Shown here one piece after another: positions 1-12,690 of a DNA stretch of 64,000 nucleotides. The first letter of the stretch is position 1. Every line of letters starts with the position of its first letter. A program made the position numbers and the translations under genes. This DNA is from Cristatella mucedo (Eukaryota; Bryozoa; Phylactolaemata; Cristatellidae), in NCBI GenBank assembly GCA_009760855.2, contig WPIO01000029.1, forward strand, positions 1-64,000. Direction: 5' to 3'. The notes under the pieces were generated by a model. It made no database searches and was not told where the DNA came from. It worked only from the letters and a program-made list of their open reading frames with translations.

Positions 1-391
1 TTGTACTTCGTTCATTTATCATTGAAACGCTTTCGCGCGAACCACTTCCACTCTTTGGGTTGGCTATGGCTGTCTTTCTATGCACGCTTATGCAAAATGC
101 GTAGCACGTCAATTGTGCGCTGCCTTGGGCGAGGAAAAGTGCAGCGGAGGTCCGAAGTACCTCATCGACTGCTCTCAGTGTGACTTTAGTATATTCAACC
201 ATAGAGCATACACGTAGGTGAAACAAGGAGGAGTACCATTGTGGCAGCAACCACTTTTCGTATAGTATAGGAATTCAAACGTGTCTGGTTGAGTCGAATG
301 TCATATGTGCCGCTGTCAGCAAATGTTAACTAGTGCTGCAGCATTGAACAAAACAAAAGCGATTCAGTAATATATTAATATCGCATATTGT

Positions 392-560
392 TATAATAAT
401 AGTAATGCATCTATAAAGCACCCTCATATCTCCTCTCTGGTACTTTAGATTTGTAACCAAAGGAATCATGATCAATGCTGTAATAACATCCGAAAACACA
501 ACAATACCACATGGTTATGGATGACGTACAGGGTCCAGCATCAAGGGTCAGCATACCAAG
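392..560 (-). mobile_element. Decayed LINE-B 3' end
   Basis: A TAA-rich tract is followed by ataaagcaccctcatatctc, the minus-strand version of the LINE-B tail, then by weak matches to its 3' untranslated region (acagggtccagcatcaaggg). Confidence 0.55.
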
Positions 561-2454
561 TCACTCTCGTGGCATGTGACCCTGCCATAAGTTCATTGGC
601 CCCGGAATATTCATAATTGTTTTCCCCCTATTCGTTAATGATATAGTTTTCGAATACATTGCAATAACGTCAGTTGATGGCGTGGTAACCGCCTTGGTTC
701 CAAGTTACCACCAGCTAAGAAGTGGTAAAGCCTGCAATTGTTCCGCTAAACGTGGGATAGCAGCACACTTTGCCAGACTCGGAAAGTACCTCGGATTTTG
801 TCAGTGCTGCTGCAAGCTCTACAACACTATTCAGGCTCAGCCATGACAACCAGGCTGCTGAAGCTGCAGTGCTGATTACCTCCTTTCAGTGCTGCTGCTG
901 CCATCAGGTGGCTTGCATTTTCAGACAACATGATCGATCTCCACATCGTGAATATCCTACAGAGTGGCTTTTTCTAATAATATACCATAATTATATTGTG
1001 TAATTAAAATTTGTATAGCACCTATGAAGTCGAAATCTCTTTCCTACCTTTACATGTGCTTGAAAGGGAGCATTCAAATGGTTAGTGAGACCATGCACAA
1101 TGTCATAAATAATAATGTAATAATAGTAGTAGTACATTTATAGCCCTCTCACATGAGGGAAAATATCGGCCAGACCAAAATGCTGGGCAGGAACAGCTGG
1201 TTTCTGGCCTCGTTTTAATGTCGTCAGTCAGGGCATGCCGTGACACTGGTAGTGAGTTGCCAAGCTTTGGGAGCGTATGAGACTAACTGCCTGATCATGA
1301 AAGTGTTGAGGTTCATTACACGAGGTTTAAATGGTTTGAGTCAGAACAGAAGGCTACTTAATATGGTATAGGAGTAATTTCTGATAGATTCATCTTGCAG
1401 CTTTGTTAAAAATGAAGGAGCATGAAGAGTGGCCATGCTGCCTTCCACAGTTAACGACTATAACCTATATCTTCTCTTATATAAGTCCAGTTTTAACATC
1501 AACCCATGAATAGTGATGCCATAAAAACACACATAGCTTGGGCTACAAAGGGTCATAGCCTTGCTGGGGGCGAACCGCACCGACTCAACAATGCAACTGC
1601 ACTGCACAACAAACATTATACATAACATGCATCTTACGGTCGGAACACGGTACGTGAATTGGCGCATATGATTATCGGCACCTGCTGAAACAACGATATT
1701 GAGAAATTAAAAATAAAGATAAGATATGGTAGTTAAAAGTCCCCTTGAAAAGAACTCAGGCTGGATGGAGAAACTGTCGCTTTTATTGGTGCAACCATTT
1801 ATGCATACACACAAGTTTACCTGACGGTGGGGCTGGCTGGCTATGTTTTGAGGGATCAGTGGGTATGCCGGCCTGAGTCTTCCACGTGCTGCTTGCGTTA
1901 ATGAAGCAAGGTCTAAGTGAATATGACTGCGCATAACCTTGGCAGCCTGAAACAAAAATCTGCCCTCTTGATGATAGGTGTCGTGAGCTACTTTGTTTTT
2001 CTCTCTTTTTTATTTTTCACTAGCCTGTATTGCCTGTCACTGCCTTACACCATGCACAGACCTTAAATCCGTGGGGCCAAAAAGCAAAACTTAAGATGCC
2101 AATGAGTTCATTTGGCTGTACTTAAACAAAGAGAAAATCGTCGACTCGTCAGATGTGTAGCGCCCACCTAACGCAGTGTGCATCGTTGCCAACGCCTTGT
2201 TTGCCTTGACTTTTACTGGCGAATGCGAGTCTTCTGACTTATTGCTGTGAAGCGTGGCGTCGACACTCGTTGAGTGTGCTGTCAGCAAATGATAGCATTG
2301 CTTGATTCCAATGCAACGAGCTCTTTGAACGTCTGTGGGTTGCTCTTGGGTCGACGTGCGAATTCTTTCCGCGCACCTGCCTCCTCCGAAAGGTGCCCCA
2401 CCATGTCGGCTCTTTGGGAGTAAGGTGCAATGTGAGCACCGCTTTACGCATGCT
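561..2454. other. No gene seen (apart from the LINE tail at 1105-1335)
   Basis: Short chance frames on both strands; nothing recognised. Confidence 0.5.
1105..1335 (-). mobile_element. Decayed LINE-B 3' end
   Basis: A TAA/TAG-rich tract is followed by a worn tail. The segment near 1215-1290 (gttgccaagctttgggagcg) still matches the LINE-B stretch gttccaggctttgggagcat. Confidence 0.55.
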
Positions 2455-2605
2455 AGTCAGTGAGTGGCACACTAGGGTAAGGCGGTTTGCTTTCACGACC
2501 TCGGTCCTGAGGTCGTGGGTTCGATTCCTGCAGTGGGCTATCGCATCGCCACTGCAAGCGGTAGTGATTAGCCATAAAAGGCTCTTCTGTCTGCTACGAG
2601 GAGGC
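2455..2605 (+). mobile_element. S1 SINE copy
   Basis: It shares aaggcggtttgctttcacga, gaggtcgtgggttcgattcc and tcgccactgcaagcggtagt with the copy at 57.4 kb. Overlapping open frames at 2239-2670 and 2393-2683 are products of this repeat. Confidence 0.82.
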
Positions 2606-3679
2606 TGTGTCCATGCTAGGATAACTGCGGTGTGTTCTGCTGCTGCTGCTGAGGTATTTTCATTGAACATACCACGAAGCTGAGATCAGGCTGCGCATAA
2701 ACAAGCAGGTTGAGGGAAGAGCTTCCTGAAGGAATGCCATTCGGAGACTTTTAGCTGACTGCGCATATATTGATCAATTCTGGTATGGCGTAGAAGCTGA
2801 TTCTTCTCTGTCTCCTCGGCACACCGAGAGAGAGAGTCGCAGCTCGCGGTGCAACGCTTCTCGTGCAGGGCATCTATGCCTCCAGCAGAAGCCAGTGCAA
2901 GGCCGCCTGTGACCTCCACTGCAACAGATGGCAGTGCATGGTGATTGGATGAGTAGTGGGCGTACCAGGTTGGTACGACATTATTAATGGTCTAGGCCCT
3001 TAATCAACGCACTTGGGAAAACCAGCTTAGCTAGCTGAGCGTAGAGATGCATGTATGTTGTCTGCTTTGAGGTTCTGCGCAGGCGTACGAGCTGAGAGAC
3101 GTCTCCAGCAGAATGGTTTAGGGAACCTCTTCTGCAGATACTTCGTTCCAGTAGCATGTTCCTTTGATGCATCACGGGCTCAGCCCAACGTGCTACTGCA
3201 TGTGCAACGTTATTGATAAGCCACAGTTGATCTCGCTTCTGTGTGCGCGCTCACATGTGCTGCTGAGCAGCCATGAGTGACCGCTACATTAGGTCGTAGC
3301 TCACTCTTTTCACGGCTGGCTGTCTTAAACTGCTACGCGTGAATGTGCACGGGTCTATTATTATGCTATTAGTATGGTTAGTATGCCAACTGCCTACCTG
3401 TATAATAAATGCAGACTCTTGCGAGATTCGCATGGCCATGCACACTCGTAAGAGAGACCAAGTCGCTTCTAGCTCACGCTGTGATGCACTTGCATTGGAT
3501 TGCAGCGTATTCGGATATTATTCCATAGAAAGGGAGACGAAAACGTAATGAGATCGATCAAGGATACCAAGGGTTTTGCCGGCTTAAAAGCAGCTGCTGA
3601 CAGATTTGATCAGATTCCAACTATGTCAATTGACCTAGAGTCGCATCATTGGGTGTGATGTATGTGTAGTGTTCGTGAT

Positions 3680-3825
3680 GGTTGCCTTATGGTGTAGCTC
3701 TCAGTGGTAAAGGTTCGCGTTCTTCATGGACAAGGACGTACAGTGCGAAGTCCTTCAGTGTAGGCGATCTTTTTGCAAGCGGTGGTGATAGCCGTCTAGG
3801 CTCGTATGTTGCTATACTAATGATG
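3680..3825 (+). mobile_element. S1 SINE copy, worn
   Basis: The 3' half (gcaagcggtggtgatagccg, then ctaggctcgtatgttgctat) matches S1 well. The promoter half is badly decayed. Confidence 0.6.
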
Positions 3826-4282
3826 GCTGTTGAATCAGCAAACCTTTTGTTTCCTGTAATTAGCAGCTTCAGTGATCTTGTGTAAAGGCGCCCTCTGTCT
3901 AAGCTATGCGTACTGTAAAAACAGTGAGTCCTTTTAGCTTTATTCAATGGGCACCAACTTGTTGGCTTAAATAAGATAAATACAAAGGAGAGGCGATGCA
4001 TTTCTTCATCTACCTGCTCCGGGCAGTAGCCATAATCATCTCATAAAGGATGAGATCTAGACCGCTTTAGGGCCACCATTCTATGTTCGTGCCGGTTCTC
4101 CTTCGAGCATTTCGAGGTACTCTACGGTTTCAATCAGGAAATGCGGTTCTACCTCCAAGATCGACGATCTATTCTCTGCAACAAAGTGGTCTGTCTTGTA
4201 GACTATCTAGGCCCTACTGAGGTCCAGTTTTGCTTACTGGATGCTTGGCACTCCAATAAAAGCATCTCAATAAAAGCTGGAG

Positions 4283-4428
4283 GTCTGGTTTGGTCCAGTG
4301 GTTAGGTGCTCGCCCGACCTTGAAAGGTCTGGCTGAGGTCGTGGGGCTCAGAGCCTCGGAGCCATATGTGAAGCGCCTGAATAAGATTTACGTTCCTCTT
4401 GGGTGCTATATACTGAGTATATTTTTAT
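4283..4428 (+). mobile_element. S2 SINE (tRNA-derived head, LINE-B-like tail)
   Basis: The head tggtttggtccagtggttag resembles the A-box half of tRNA-Glu/Asp. It is followed by tgctcgcccgacc, a B-box-like gtggggctcagagcc and the tail atatgtgaagcgcctgaata ... cttgggtgctatata. The tail parallels the LINE-B 3' end. Confidence 0.8.
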
Positions 4429-5275
4429 ACATAGTAAAGATTTCTTTCGATGCAGTCGAGTATCGTTGATTAGCCCCTGAATATGGATAGACAACACCTC
4501 GAAGGATTGCTTTTCCAGTCGAGTCGCGTCCAAAAGTCAACGCGAAAAGCATGAGTGAAAGCTGGTGTTGTCGACGCTATTTTACCTAACTCCTTTGAAT
4601 TTTGTTGTCTTGTCAAGTAAAACCATCCGCAAAGAACAAGGGCGATCTATCGCGCAAGGGTCGAGTACTGAAGTGGTCTAAGGCTTGCAGTTACAGGCGC
4701 CCATTGTAGAGGGTAGATGGAAACAAAAGACCACTCGATCTTACGCGCATCGATCAGAAAGCTACCCGGAGAAACCTTTCCCTCTGCACTCAAAAAGTAT
4801 CTTTAAAACGAAATGCGTGTGGCAGATATATATGTTGTTCTGTGCTCGCCATGGTCCTAGTATGAAACTGAACTCTGCAATGGGTCTGCAGGTGATCGAT
4901 CACAAATTTAGAAAACTCCACGGCTGGCCCTCCTGATATTGCAGTCGGATCTCCGCTATGGCTGGACCACATTAGTCCAACCTACGAAGTTTGGCACGGT
5001 GAGTATAGTATGTATATTGTGAAGCTTGAGGTTATCGTCCCGAACGGCAGAGAACGCGTAGCCGCGAGCAACGCCCATGTGTATTCTACCTGCACACGCA
5101 GCGTGCGAGATCAGCGACTCTCCTCGCCCCTCCCTCACACCCGAGTCCTCTCAACTCAGTGTCCGCACCTCTAACAAGTCACCTAATAGCGACGTCCCGG
5201 CTGCTTAGACACATCCAGAGTGTCACAGCCCTACTCGTGCAGCGCGCCCGGGCAGTGTCATCAATTACATGAGAC

Positions 5276-5315
5276 CACACACACACACACACACCCATAT
5301 ATATTAATATATATG
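5276..5315. repeat. (CA)n followed by a TA-rich palindrome
   Basis: Nine CA units are followed by catatatattaatatatatg, which is its own reverse complement. Confidence 0.9.
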
Positions 5316-6476
5316 TGCCTTAGCGCGGCACCCGTTAGGACCTCGGTCATTCAGAAACCGAGTGACGATCTAGATAGGTTCTGTTCGACACCTATTGGGG
5401 TTAAACCAGTGCTTACATATGAATGTACGGCCTGTCTTGAGATAGTGTGCAGGTGCTTTATGTGTGCTCTTTACGTTCCGAGTTGCGGGTGCAGGCAAGC
5501 TGAACGGGTTATAAAGTGCGACTTCTAGGAATATGACTTTCGAGTGCTAGTCTTACAAGGGCCATCGCAAGAAATAGCCCTGCAAAGGACAATACTGATA
5601 AAGAGCAGAAAAAGCAACTGGAATAATCTAAAGCGATACAAAGAGCCAGTGATCCAGTAGCTTAAATAGCTCTTAGTAATCGTCAATAAGTAAACTGAGT
5701 ATAGTAGTTTGCGTCACGTCTCATTCATACTTCTAGTTACAGCTCTTTTGATGGGTCTTATTGCCTAGGTAAGACTACGGAAATATGTTTGGCGTATAGT
5801 GTCTCAAGCAGCTGGGCTCATATGTGGTGCCTTAATAACTCCACCAGCTAATTTAATCTCTATAGACCCGAGAGCAAAGACTTGAATTGCTCAGGTACGT
5901 TCAATGACGAACTCACTCAGCCTATTCATTGCAAAACATACATCAGTGCTATCTTGAGCTGTTAACCGGTGCATCAGGCCTATCCGGCCTCTGTGTCTAC
6001 GTCGGCACAGAGTGCTCGGGCCCGCAGATGCTGGCATCCCGTAGACAGCGGGCATTCAAGCCAACGGCAGCGATCCAGAATCTCGGCCAACGAACGCGTA
6101 TAGGATTCGACTAACTGTACTGTTTTATAAGTTCACCAGGAGTCTATTCAGTAGCTGCTGTTTCCTTGGCGCGGCCTCGATCGCCGCGACTCGACTGTAC
6201 TATTTTACTTACGCAATTCACTGGATGTCCGATGCTACCATTATTGACCACGGATTCCGATATATCTGTACACGCAAGACAACGACCTTCACAGAGCTTT
6301 ATCGGGAGAGCTAAAGGTCGACTCATAGTTACGCAATAGTGTTAACGAGACAGTAGCAAATTTTGACGGCCGGTCAAGCAGCTGCTGATCTGCCATAGAC
6401 AACTAAATTCGCTATCGCGACTCACACTGTAGTTGCGCTAGTAGGGAGACCTAAGATTCATCCAATGTATCAGATA

Positions 6477-6621
6477 TGTGATGAGCTTGCCAGCAAATTT
6501 AAAGCTCACGCCCAGACAATGTGCAAAAATGGAAGATGTGACACCACGTCTGCCAATGGTGTACCTGAGAAAGGCCTTCTTTTGCCCGTGTTGAGTGCAA
6601 ATATGGCATCAGACTCCGATG
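6477..6621 (+). CDS. Candidate internal exon, unidentified
   Basis: After a possible acceptor (ccaatgtatcag) the frame reads ICDELASKFKAHAQTMCKNG, then RCDTTSANGVPEKGLLLPVL and SANMASDSDG up to the donor gtaggc. Codons look coding, but neither neighbour exon nor family was found. Confidence 0.18.
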
Positions 6622-8640
6622 GTAGGCCACAATGTTGGCCCGCACCGATATGCATTTTAACTCGCACTATATTGTTGGTAAAAGTTAAATACTACTGCTA
6701 AAACACATGCAGGTAGCGGTACGATTTCACTGCATGAATATAAGACACTTTTTCATTAAAACCTCCATTTGCAGCCCAGCATGGCTAGCGAATAACGGCT
6801 AGGTCTCGGGCTGCGAAGCGGGAAATAATCAATCTTAGAGACGACAAGCAATGCTTCACTTCTCTGCTCAGGATGTGATTCATACTATCATTCAACAGTA
6901 TAAACTGACAATGTAACCAATCTCTGCTGGACTTTAAAGCCACATCACAGAGAATGACTACTGCTTCTACAAAAGCAAACATTCCAGGCCTTTCTTGTTT
7001 CCCAATTTGCTAGATTTTAATACAAGGTGAAAGAATGTGCAGATATTTTCACAAATTGTACATACCCTACATTCACGACAAGGCAATGGAGTTGTTGCAC
7101 GGGGCCGACGACTGAAGGAACAGATTGTTTCCGTTTTGCCAACTACTCATAATATAAACCTTTATTGTCACTGGCAGTTTTTGCCACCAATCCGAGGCAT
7201 TCGGACTGATTGTTCATCCATTATAATATCTGCTGTAAGCTAAACTCAAGCAAATTACTTGAGGGTGCACAGTGCCTCCATCAAGCCTTGCGCCAGCTAA
7301 TAGACTTACTCACAAGTCTTCTCGATGCATTACCACTTGCACTTTCCTAAGTGTCATTTGTGCAATTATTTATTTGAGAATTTTAAAATTTACCACCATT
7401 TTGTTAGTTTGATCTTTACATTTTAGATTATTTGTGGAAGGAATTAAACGTTTCCTTTTTCTTTGGCTCTTCCTTTTTCCTTCACCCCGTGACCCTACAC
7501 CCGAAGTCACCAGAACTGAATGCTCAGGCAGCAAGAGAGGAATTAACAGTTCACAAAAAAGTGAAACCTTGATAACAGAAGAAACAAGTGTAGCAGTAAC
7601 AGTGTAAAGTGGCCTGCAGTCATACCCCAAAGATTTCATACCCTAGGAAGAGCTGGCCTGACAACCTACCTGTCCTAGAACCGGGTGCAGCGAATAGCAC
7701 TGGAACGCGTTCTTCAGTCCCAATAATATTCCAATTTATTTCATTGACTAGATCCCGTGCGTGAAGCGCCGAGCTCCTGACGAAAAGTCCGCGTGCTGCC
7801 GGTTTACCGTACTTGTCCCGCGGGGCTCGGCGGTTCAAGCCTATATTATGGTCAGATCGACCACGAAAAGCTACACGGAACTCATACACTGGCGCTTTGT
7901 AATATAGTGAGTGCATTATTGGCGTAGATACTGTAACCCGCGCCAAGTTAACTTATGACAGTTCGATCAGGCATCACGAAGCGTCTAATTCCTTCAACAG
8001 GGCTGGGGTCGAATCCACGTGACATTCGGCTTTTAACATCAGGTGCCCTTCCGCATGGAATCGTGTTGGGAGGGTTAGTAAACAAATATGGCGGCTGGCT
8101 GGCCTTGCGAGGGGCCTTGTAATGTTCAGCTTGGAATAAACATTCCACAAAGGATGGCGTTGGTGACCGTACAGCGATCTCAGAGCCTAGCCAAGCAGGG
8201 CGGACCTGGTAATCGTACCGAACCGGCATAGTGCTGCCCTTCGATTGCGCGACCGCGATCTTGCACGAGCCGTCTAACTTCAGGAGCCCGTCGCCGAGCT
8301 GCTGATTTACTGCCTCTTTGCGACCTTGCGATTTTGATCACGATATACTACAATGCACCCTACCACGGCATGAGAGGCGTGCGCTCTGGCGGCGCTGTGT
8401 TGGCATTTCTGGTTTTATAAAGGTATAAGTCCTGCCGCTCAGTCGTTGCGGCGTTATCCGTAGCTGCGATGATATTTGCGTATCGGTGCGTAGCACCAGC
8501 TCAGAATCAAAACCCGATGTTGGTTGACTAAATATCGTTCTAGGATGAGGCGTACATCAACTTGCCGAAGGTTCCGTGTCTCGGAGCTCGAAAAGGCATG
8601 CAAGACAGTGCGCATGGTTGCTAACGCACATCTATCACAG

Positions 8641-8863
8641 AAAGTCCTTCCGTTATGACGCTGCATATACCACTACAACGCGTTCGCAGTCCATGTTGAC
8701 CCGTGACTGCTGGATTGAGATAACCACCAATCGTCCATCTGCCGACCGTGGTGAAGACAGAAATGATTGGACACGTGACACCCAAGAAGCCAAAGTAGCG
8801 TTGGACGCTGAACTTGAAAAATTGCTACTCGGTGAAATTCATTTGCGATGCTCAATTTTCAGC
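8641..8863 (+). CDS. Candidate internal exon, unidentified
   Basis: This 223-nt stretch is bounded by an acceptor (catctatcacag) and a strong donor (gtaaga). It encodes KSFRYDAAYTTTTRSQSMLT, then a stretch with DRGEDRNDWTRDTQEAKVAL followed by DAELEKLLLGEIHL. It has the charge pattern of a helical segment and no homologue that I recognise. The surrounding longer frame 8576-9037 extends into likely introns on both sides. Confidence 0.28.
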
Positions 8864-10547
8864 GTAAGAACTAGTAATAATATGAGCATATATTTTTACA
8901 ACAGTGAGCCGTACAGTATAGCCAGTATCTCCGACAACGCTAGAAATCTGGCCGCTCAGACTTTTTCGGGTGACATATGGCCGAAGTCTTGGGGAGCCTC
9001 AGGTTTTATTGCGTCGGATAGGGCCAGCCTGCCGTAAGATCTCCAAGAAGCCTGGCATGCTTAAGGCTGCATTGCCAGCTAGATGTGTGCTGCCACTGAT
9101 GCTGAGGAGAAGTAAGATTGTGATTGACCCAGTGAATTACTGCGACGGTTCCGTTACCACATGAGGTCGATGTGTGGTGGTAGCATGGCGCCGGCCCGAT
9201 GGCAGCAGACTCGTTCAGCCACCAGCATTGGACCACAGCCATCGGCAGCACGCATGCAGACGACTGCTCTTTTCGACAGCGTCCAGCTAAAAAAGCGTAA
9301 AGGTGGAAGCCATTGGCCGCGAGCGTACTCTTTCCGAACCACCGCAACAGCATCATTGGTAGCCTCTCGGTTAGTGTTGATGCAGGGTAGATAGGGTCCT
9401 CAACACCATTTTGGAAGCTAACTGATCCTGTTTTGTAAGTGCACCCGTAATTTGTTTCCGGAATAAAGATTAATGTAAGAATTAGCCCCGTGACCACAAT
9501 GCAATCTGGCTCCATAGGGAAACCGTTTGTACAAACCCGATTAGATCTTGGTCGGCAGTGTCCTGTGCACTGCGTGAGCAGCACCAGCCCGAACTGCATT
9601 TTTGAAGGAGCCACGAAGCACTGAATGACAGTGTCTACCTGGTAGTGGCTTGGCTCCCTGTTTTGTTGTTTATGGGCGATCGAAGCCTCAGAACTTTAAT
9701 CGATGTCTCTGACCTGCCCCCGATAATGGCGCACGCGCTCTGTGCTCAGCGCAAGCATTTCCAGCCACGGTTGGCTTGGAGATCGGTGGTTTATTTTCAG
9801 ATCAAAGCTTCTTCTTTAGTAAAACATGCATTAACAGTATGAGATTTATATCCAGGATACGGTGAGCCGAAGCAATACTGGCACAGTTCTCATTAATCAG
9901 ACTTTATGGAAGAGGGGCTTGGACCTTCCCCCTCCCAGTGGCCAACCATCTCGCTTTGCTTCCCTGGTCCTGCTGCCGCCTTCAACTCTTGCACGACTGA
10001 AGCCGTTTGGCCAGCCACCAGCTGATCTCTGTGCATGGCATGCGTTTATCTGCACAGAGTGATACTTCTCTGCTTTCGGCATCACATCCTTGGTGAGCGG
10101 GACTGTCTTCCCGCCCGGCATTCTAAACTCTTCACTGCTCTGCTACCTGCTGCTGCCGGTCTCTTTCTGGTTACCGCTAGCTGTGCCCGGCGCCAAGTGT
10201 GCAACCGACAGTGCTGCCGCCTTTTTGTCAACTTCAGCCACATGGTGGCCGCGTGCCTTCAGCCCAATGAAGTGCTGCCATGAAATAGAAGACAAGGCAA
10301 CAGCAGTTCTCATGTCTCACTGACTGCTGGGTACCTGTGTACTGTTTCATGGCCACATAGTTGGGGTTGTAATCTTTTATGTCGACAGCCACAAACTCTT
10401 TCAAGTTTCATTACATTGTATTTGAAGCGATCAGATCCGCGACTAATAGTTGATCTGTTGACAGAGGAAATGATCTCAGCTTTTTCACCATGATCACACC
10501 ATATTTCATTAAATCCCATTACTGACTAGTGCCTGCATTACTGCTCC

Positions 10548-10635
10548 TGCATTGTGTGTGCAGAGAGAGAGAGGAAATGTGTGTGTATATGCATACACGC
10601 ACATGTGTGTGTGTAATGTAGATGCGTGTGTGTGA
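10548..10635. repeat. GA/GT-rich simple sequence
   Basis: An interrupted mix of GA and GT units with cacgcacatgtgtgtgtg in the middle. Confidence 0.8.
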
Positions 10636-11841
10636 GAAACAAGCATGCTGGGGTTGTAGAATGGGTTATAATGCATTTGTCGTGTTGAGCTGAGTCACCA
10701 AACGAGCATAAGTAAAATAAAGCCTATTGGAATTAACCTCAACATTACAGGATGGCCAATCATAAGAAATCAAATAAGATAACATAAGAATGGTATGGGG
10801 CATTTCCTGCCTGTCCCCGGTGTGTGTGTCCTGCTGCCACGCCTTTCCCTCTTGGTGTAAAAGCTCTGACCTGTGCCCCTGCGTATTTTAGTCAGGTCAT
10901 GACATTTACAACCGTCCTTCACATGATTGATCAAGACACAACTGCAACCAATTCTCAATAACATTGACCAAACCTGAGCAACCTATACAAACAGCGGTGG
11001 TGGACACAGTCCCCAGCGAGATCACCCACGCCAGCACAATCAGACCTGCCCAATGCATCTGCTCTGCATACACAAACCACTCAGTAGAAACTTGCCAGAA
11101 CAACCATTTCGTGCCTGGCCAATGCTACAACCTCCTCAAATCAGACTTAAGCTATAAAAAAATTAACTTATTATTGCATGAGGTTTATCTTTTTCATTTT
11201 GTTGAGCGTAGCAAAGGGAATATTTTGAAACCGTATTTTGCATGCTTTAACACCATTACATATACAGTTTATCACTGACAGGAAATTGATTTTCTTCACT
11301 ACTGATAATTTCTGAGAACATGTACGAAGCCATCAGTGAAACTACCACGAGAACGCCTGCCAAGCTACTTCAGATCACGAAACTAGCACCACCTGAAACC
11401 AATGCATTTCTTCGTTTGATAGTAATCGTTCCGCAACTAGGTTATTAATTCTCCAGTATCTCTGGCGTTTGGTTGCTTCGATGTCTACTAGGACGAGGAG
11501 CAAAGCTGGCTGAAGTCGTGGCGTTACCATCCCCCAACCGACGTCTTAGTACAGTAATCGATGTTTATACTATAGAAATAGTATGTTTAAAAAATAAGCG
11601 CCGGCCTGAGTTAACAGTTATGCACAGGCACTTTCAATTCGAGAGTCATTTTCAGGTCAGCTGCACGGGATCCGGCGCAGCAGCTCTGCTGACTGACTCG
11701 AGTGAAGGATGCGGCAAAACCCAATCTCTCAGCAGAGGTTCTTAAGCATGAAAGCAGTCACAGATTCTATTATGATCGAGCCTCGTGTATCACAACCTCA
11801 TAAGCATAAAAATCGTCAAACGAAGGCTGCCGCAGAGACGT

Positions 11842-11995
11842 TCGATGATTAGCTATGAGAGGCAGCAACAGGTCTATGCACTTCCACAAGAACTGTTGGA
11901 CAGGGCCTATAGGATTCCTGTGCCACGCCGAGATAGGTGGAATGAGACCATTAAGCACTTGTGCTCCTACAGACATAGCCTAGCAGTCATTACCC
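11842..11995 (+). CDS. Candidate exon, unidentified
   Basis: Within the frame 11785-12042, the stretch ERQQQVYALPQELLDRAYRI, PVPRRDRWNETIKHLCSYRH has protein-like composition and a possible donor (gtaaaa) after ACCCAAG near 11997. No family recognised; it may be chance. Confidence 0.15.
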
Positions 11996-12057
11996 AAGGT
12001 AAAAACTATCAATCTGAAGAGGGAAAAGTAAGACCCTGTTAGTAGTATAATACAAAA

Positions 12058-12178
12058 ATTATAATTCATCGGCATATCGCCACAGAAAGCTATTCTGCAC
12101 TTCAAATATGCGCAGCACTCGACCCACGACCTCGGTCATTAAAGGTGAGAGCACCTTAATGCTACTGGGCCAAACCGA
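12058..12178 (-). mobile_element. S2 SINE copy, worn
   Basis: cacttcaaatatgcgcagca, ctcgacccacgacctcggtc and actgggccaaacc follow S2 in reverse. The open frames 12059-12355 and 12108-12323 are built partly on it. Confidence 0.6.
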
Positions 12179-12604
12179 GTCCGCGGCTGCAGCTGCCACA
12201 GCTGGATTAAGAGAAGAAAGAACGGTTGCATATAACGCAAAAGAAATAGAGAGGAGCTGGGTGCTTAAAAATGCGTCACAGCAGGCCACCCATCCACACC
12301 ACCTAGGGACTCTAGGAAGGTGAAATGGCTTAAGCAGCTTTGGATCTTTGCTCAATCAATAGGGTGCTGCCTTCAAAAATGTTCGATGGGAAGTGAATCG
12401 ACACCTTGGACTGAGTTAGATTTCATTCAAACAAAAGGCTTTACATCTTTGCAGGCACTCTAATGGAACCATATTTTAAGTCGACGACCGTTAAAGCCTG
12501 TTCACTGAAATGCTGCCACAGTCTGGGCTAGATTATGGGTGGAAGCACGAAGCATAACAATAATAATATTTATGTCTTGTGTAGCACTCGAAGAAAACTA
12601 AATC

Positions 12605-12690
12605 TCTGCAGTAAATGTAAAATTCCTACCAAAGAGACTGAGTTCTCAGCTATCAAATATATTATTATAATAATTATTCTACTATTACTA
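12605..12690 (+). mobile_element. LINE-B tail fragment
   Basis: taaatgtaaaattcctacca followed by agagactgagttctc and then ATT-rich sequence is the plus-strand LINE-B 3' tail. Confidence 0.6.

Larger units (their letters stand above)
4429..8640. other. No recognised gene; one weak exon candidate
   Basis: It contains a CA/TA simple repeat near 5.3 kb, the weak candidate at 6477-6621 and unremarkable sequence. Two adjoining minus-strand frames (7620-7946, 7948-8229) show no family. Confidence 0.4.
8864..12057. other. No recognised gene
   Basis: A 202-codon minus-strand frame at 9006-9614 is Cys/Trp-rich and unlike a protein family. A membrane-like plus frame at 10090-10323 lacks splice support. 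A GT-rich patch lies near 10.6 kb. Confidence 0.4.

Noticed and set aside
2239..2683. Open frames of 143 and 96 codons on opposite strands
   Set aside because: They sit on an S1 SINE copy.
4283..4370. A tRNA-Glu/Asp gene suggested by gtccagtggttag
   Set aside because: It is the head of the S2 SINE; the arms do not pair and the same unit recurs at several sites.
9006..9614. A 202-codon minus-strand frame
   Set aside because: Cys/Trp/His-rich composition, no domain, no splice or poly(A) support; length is compatible with chance.
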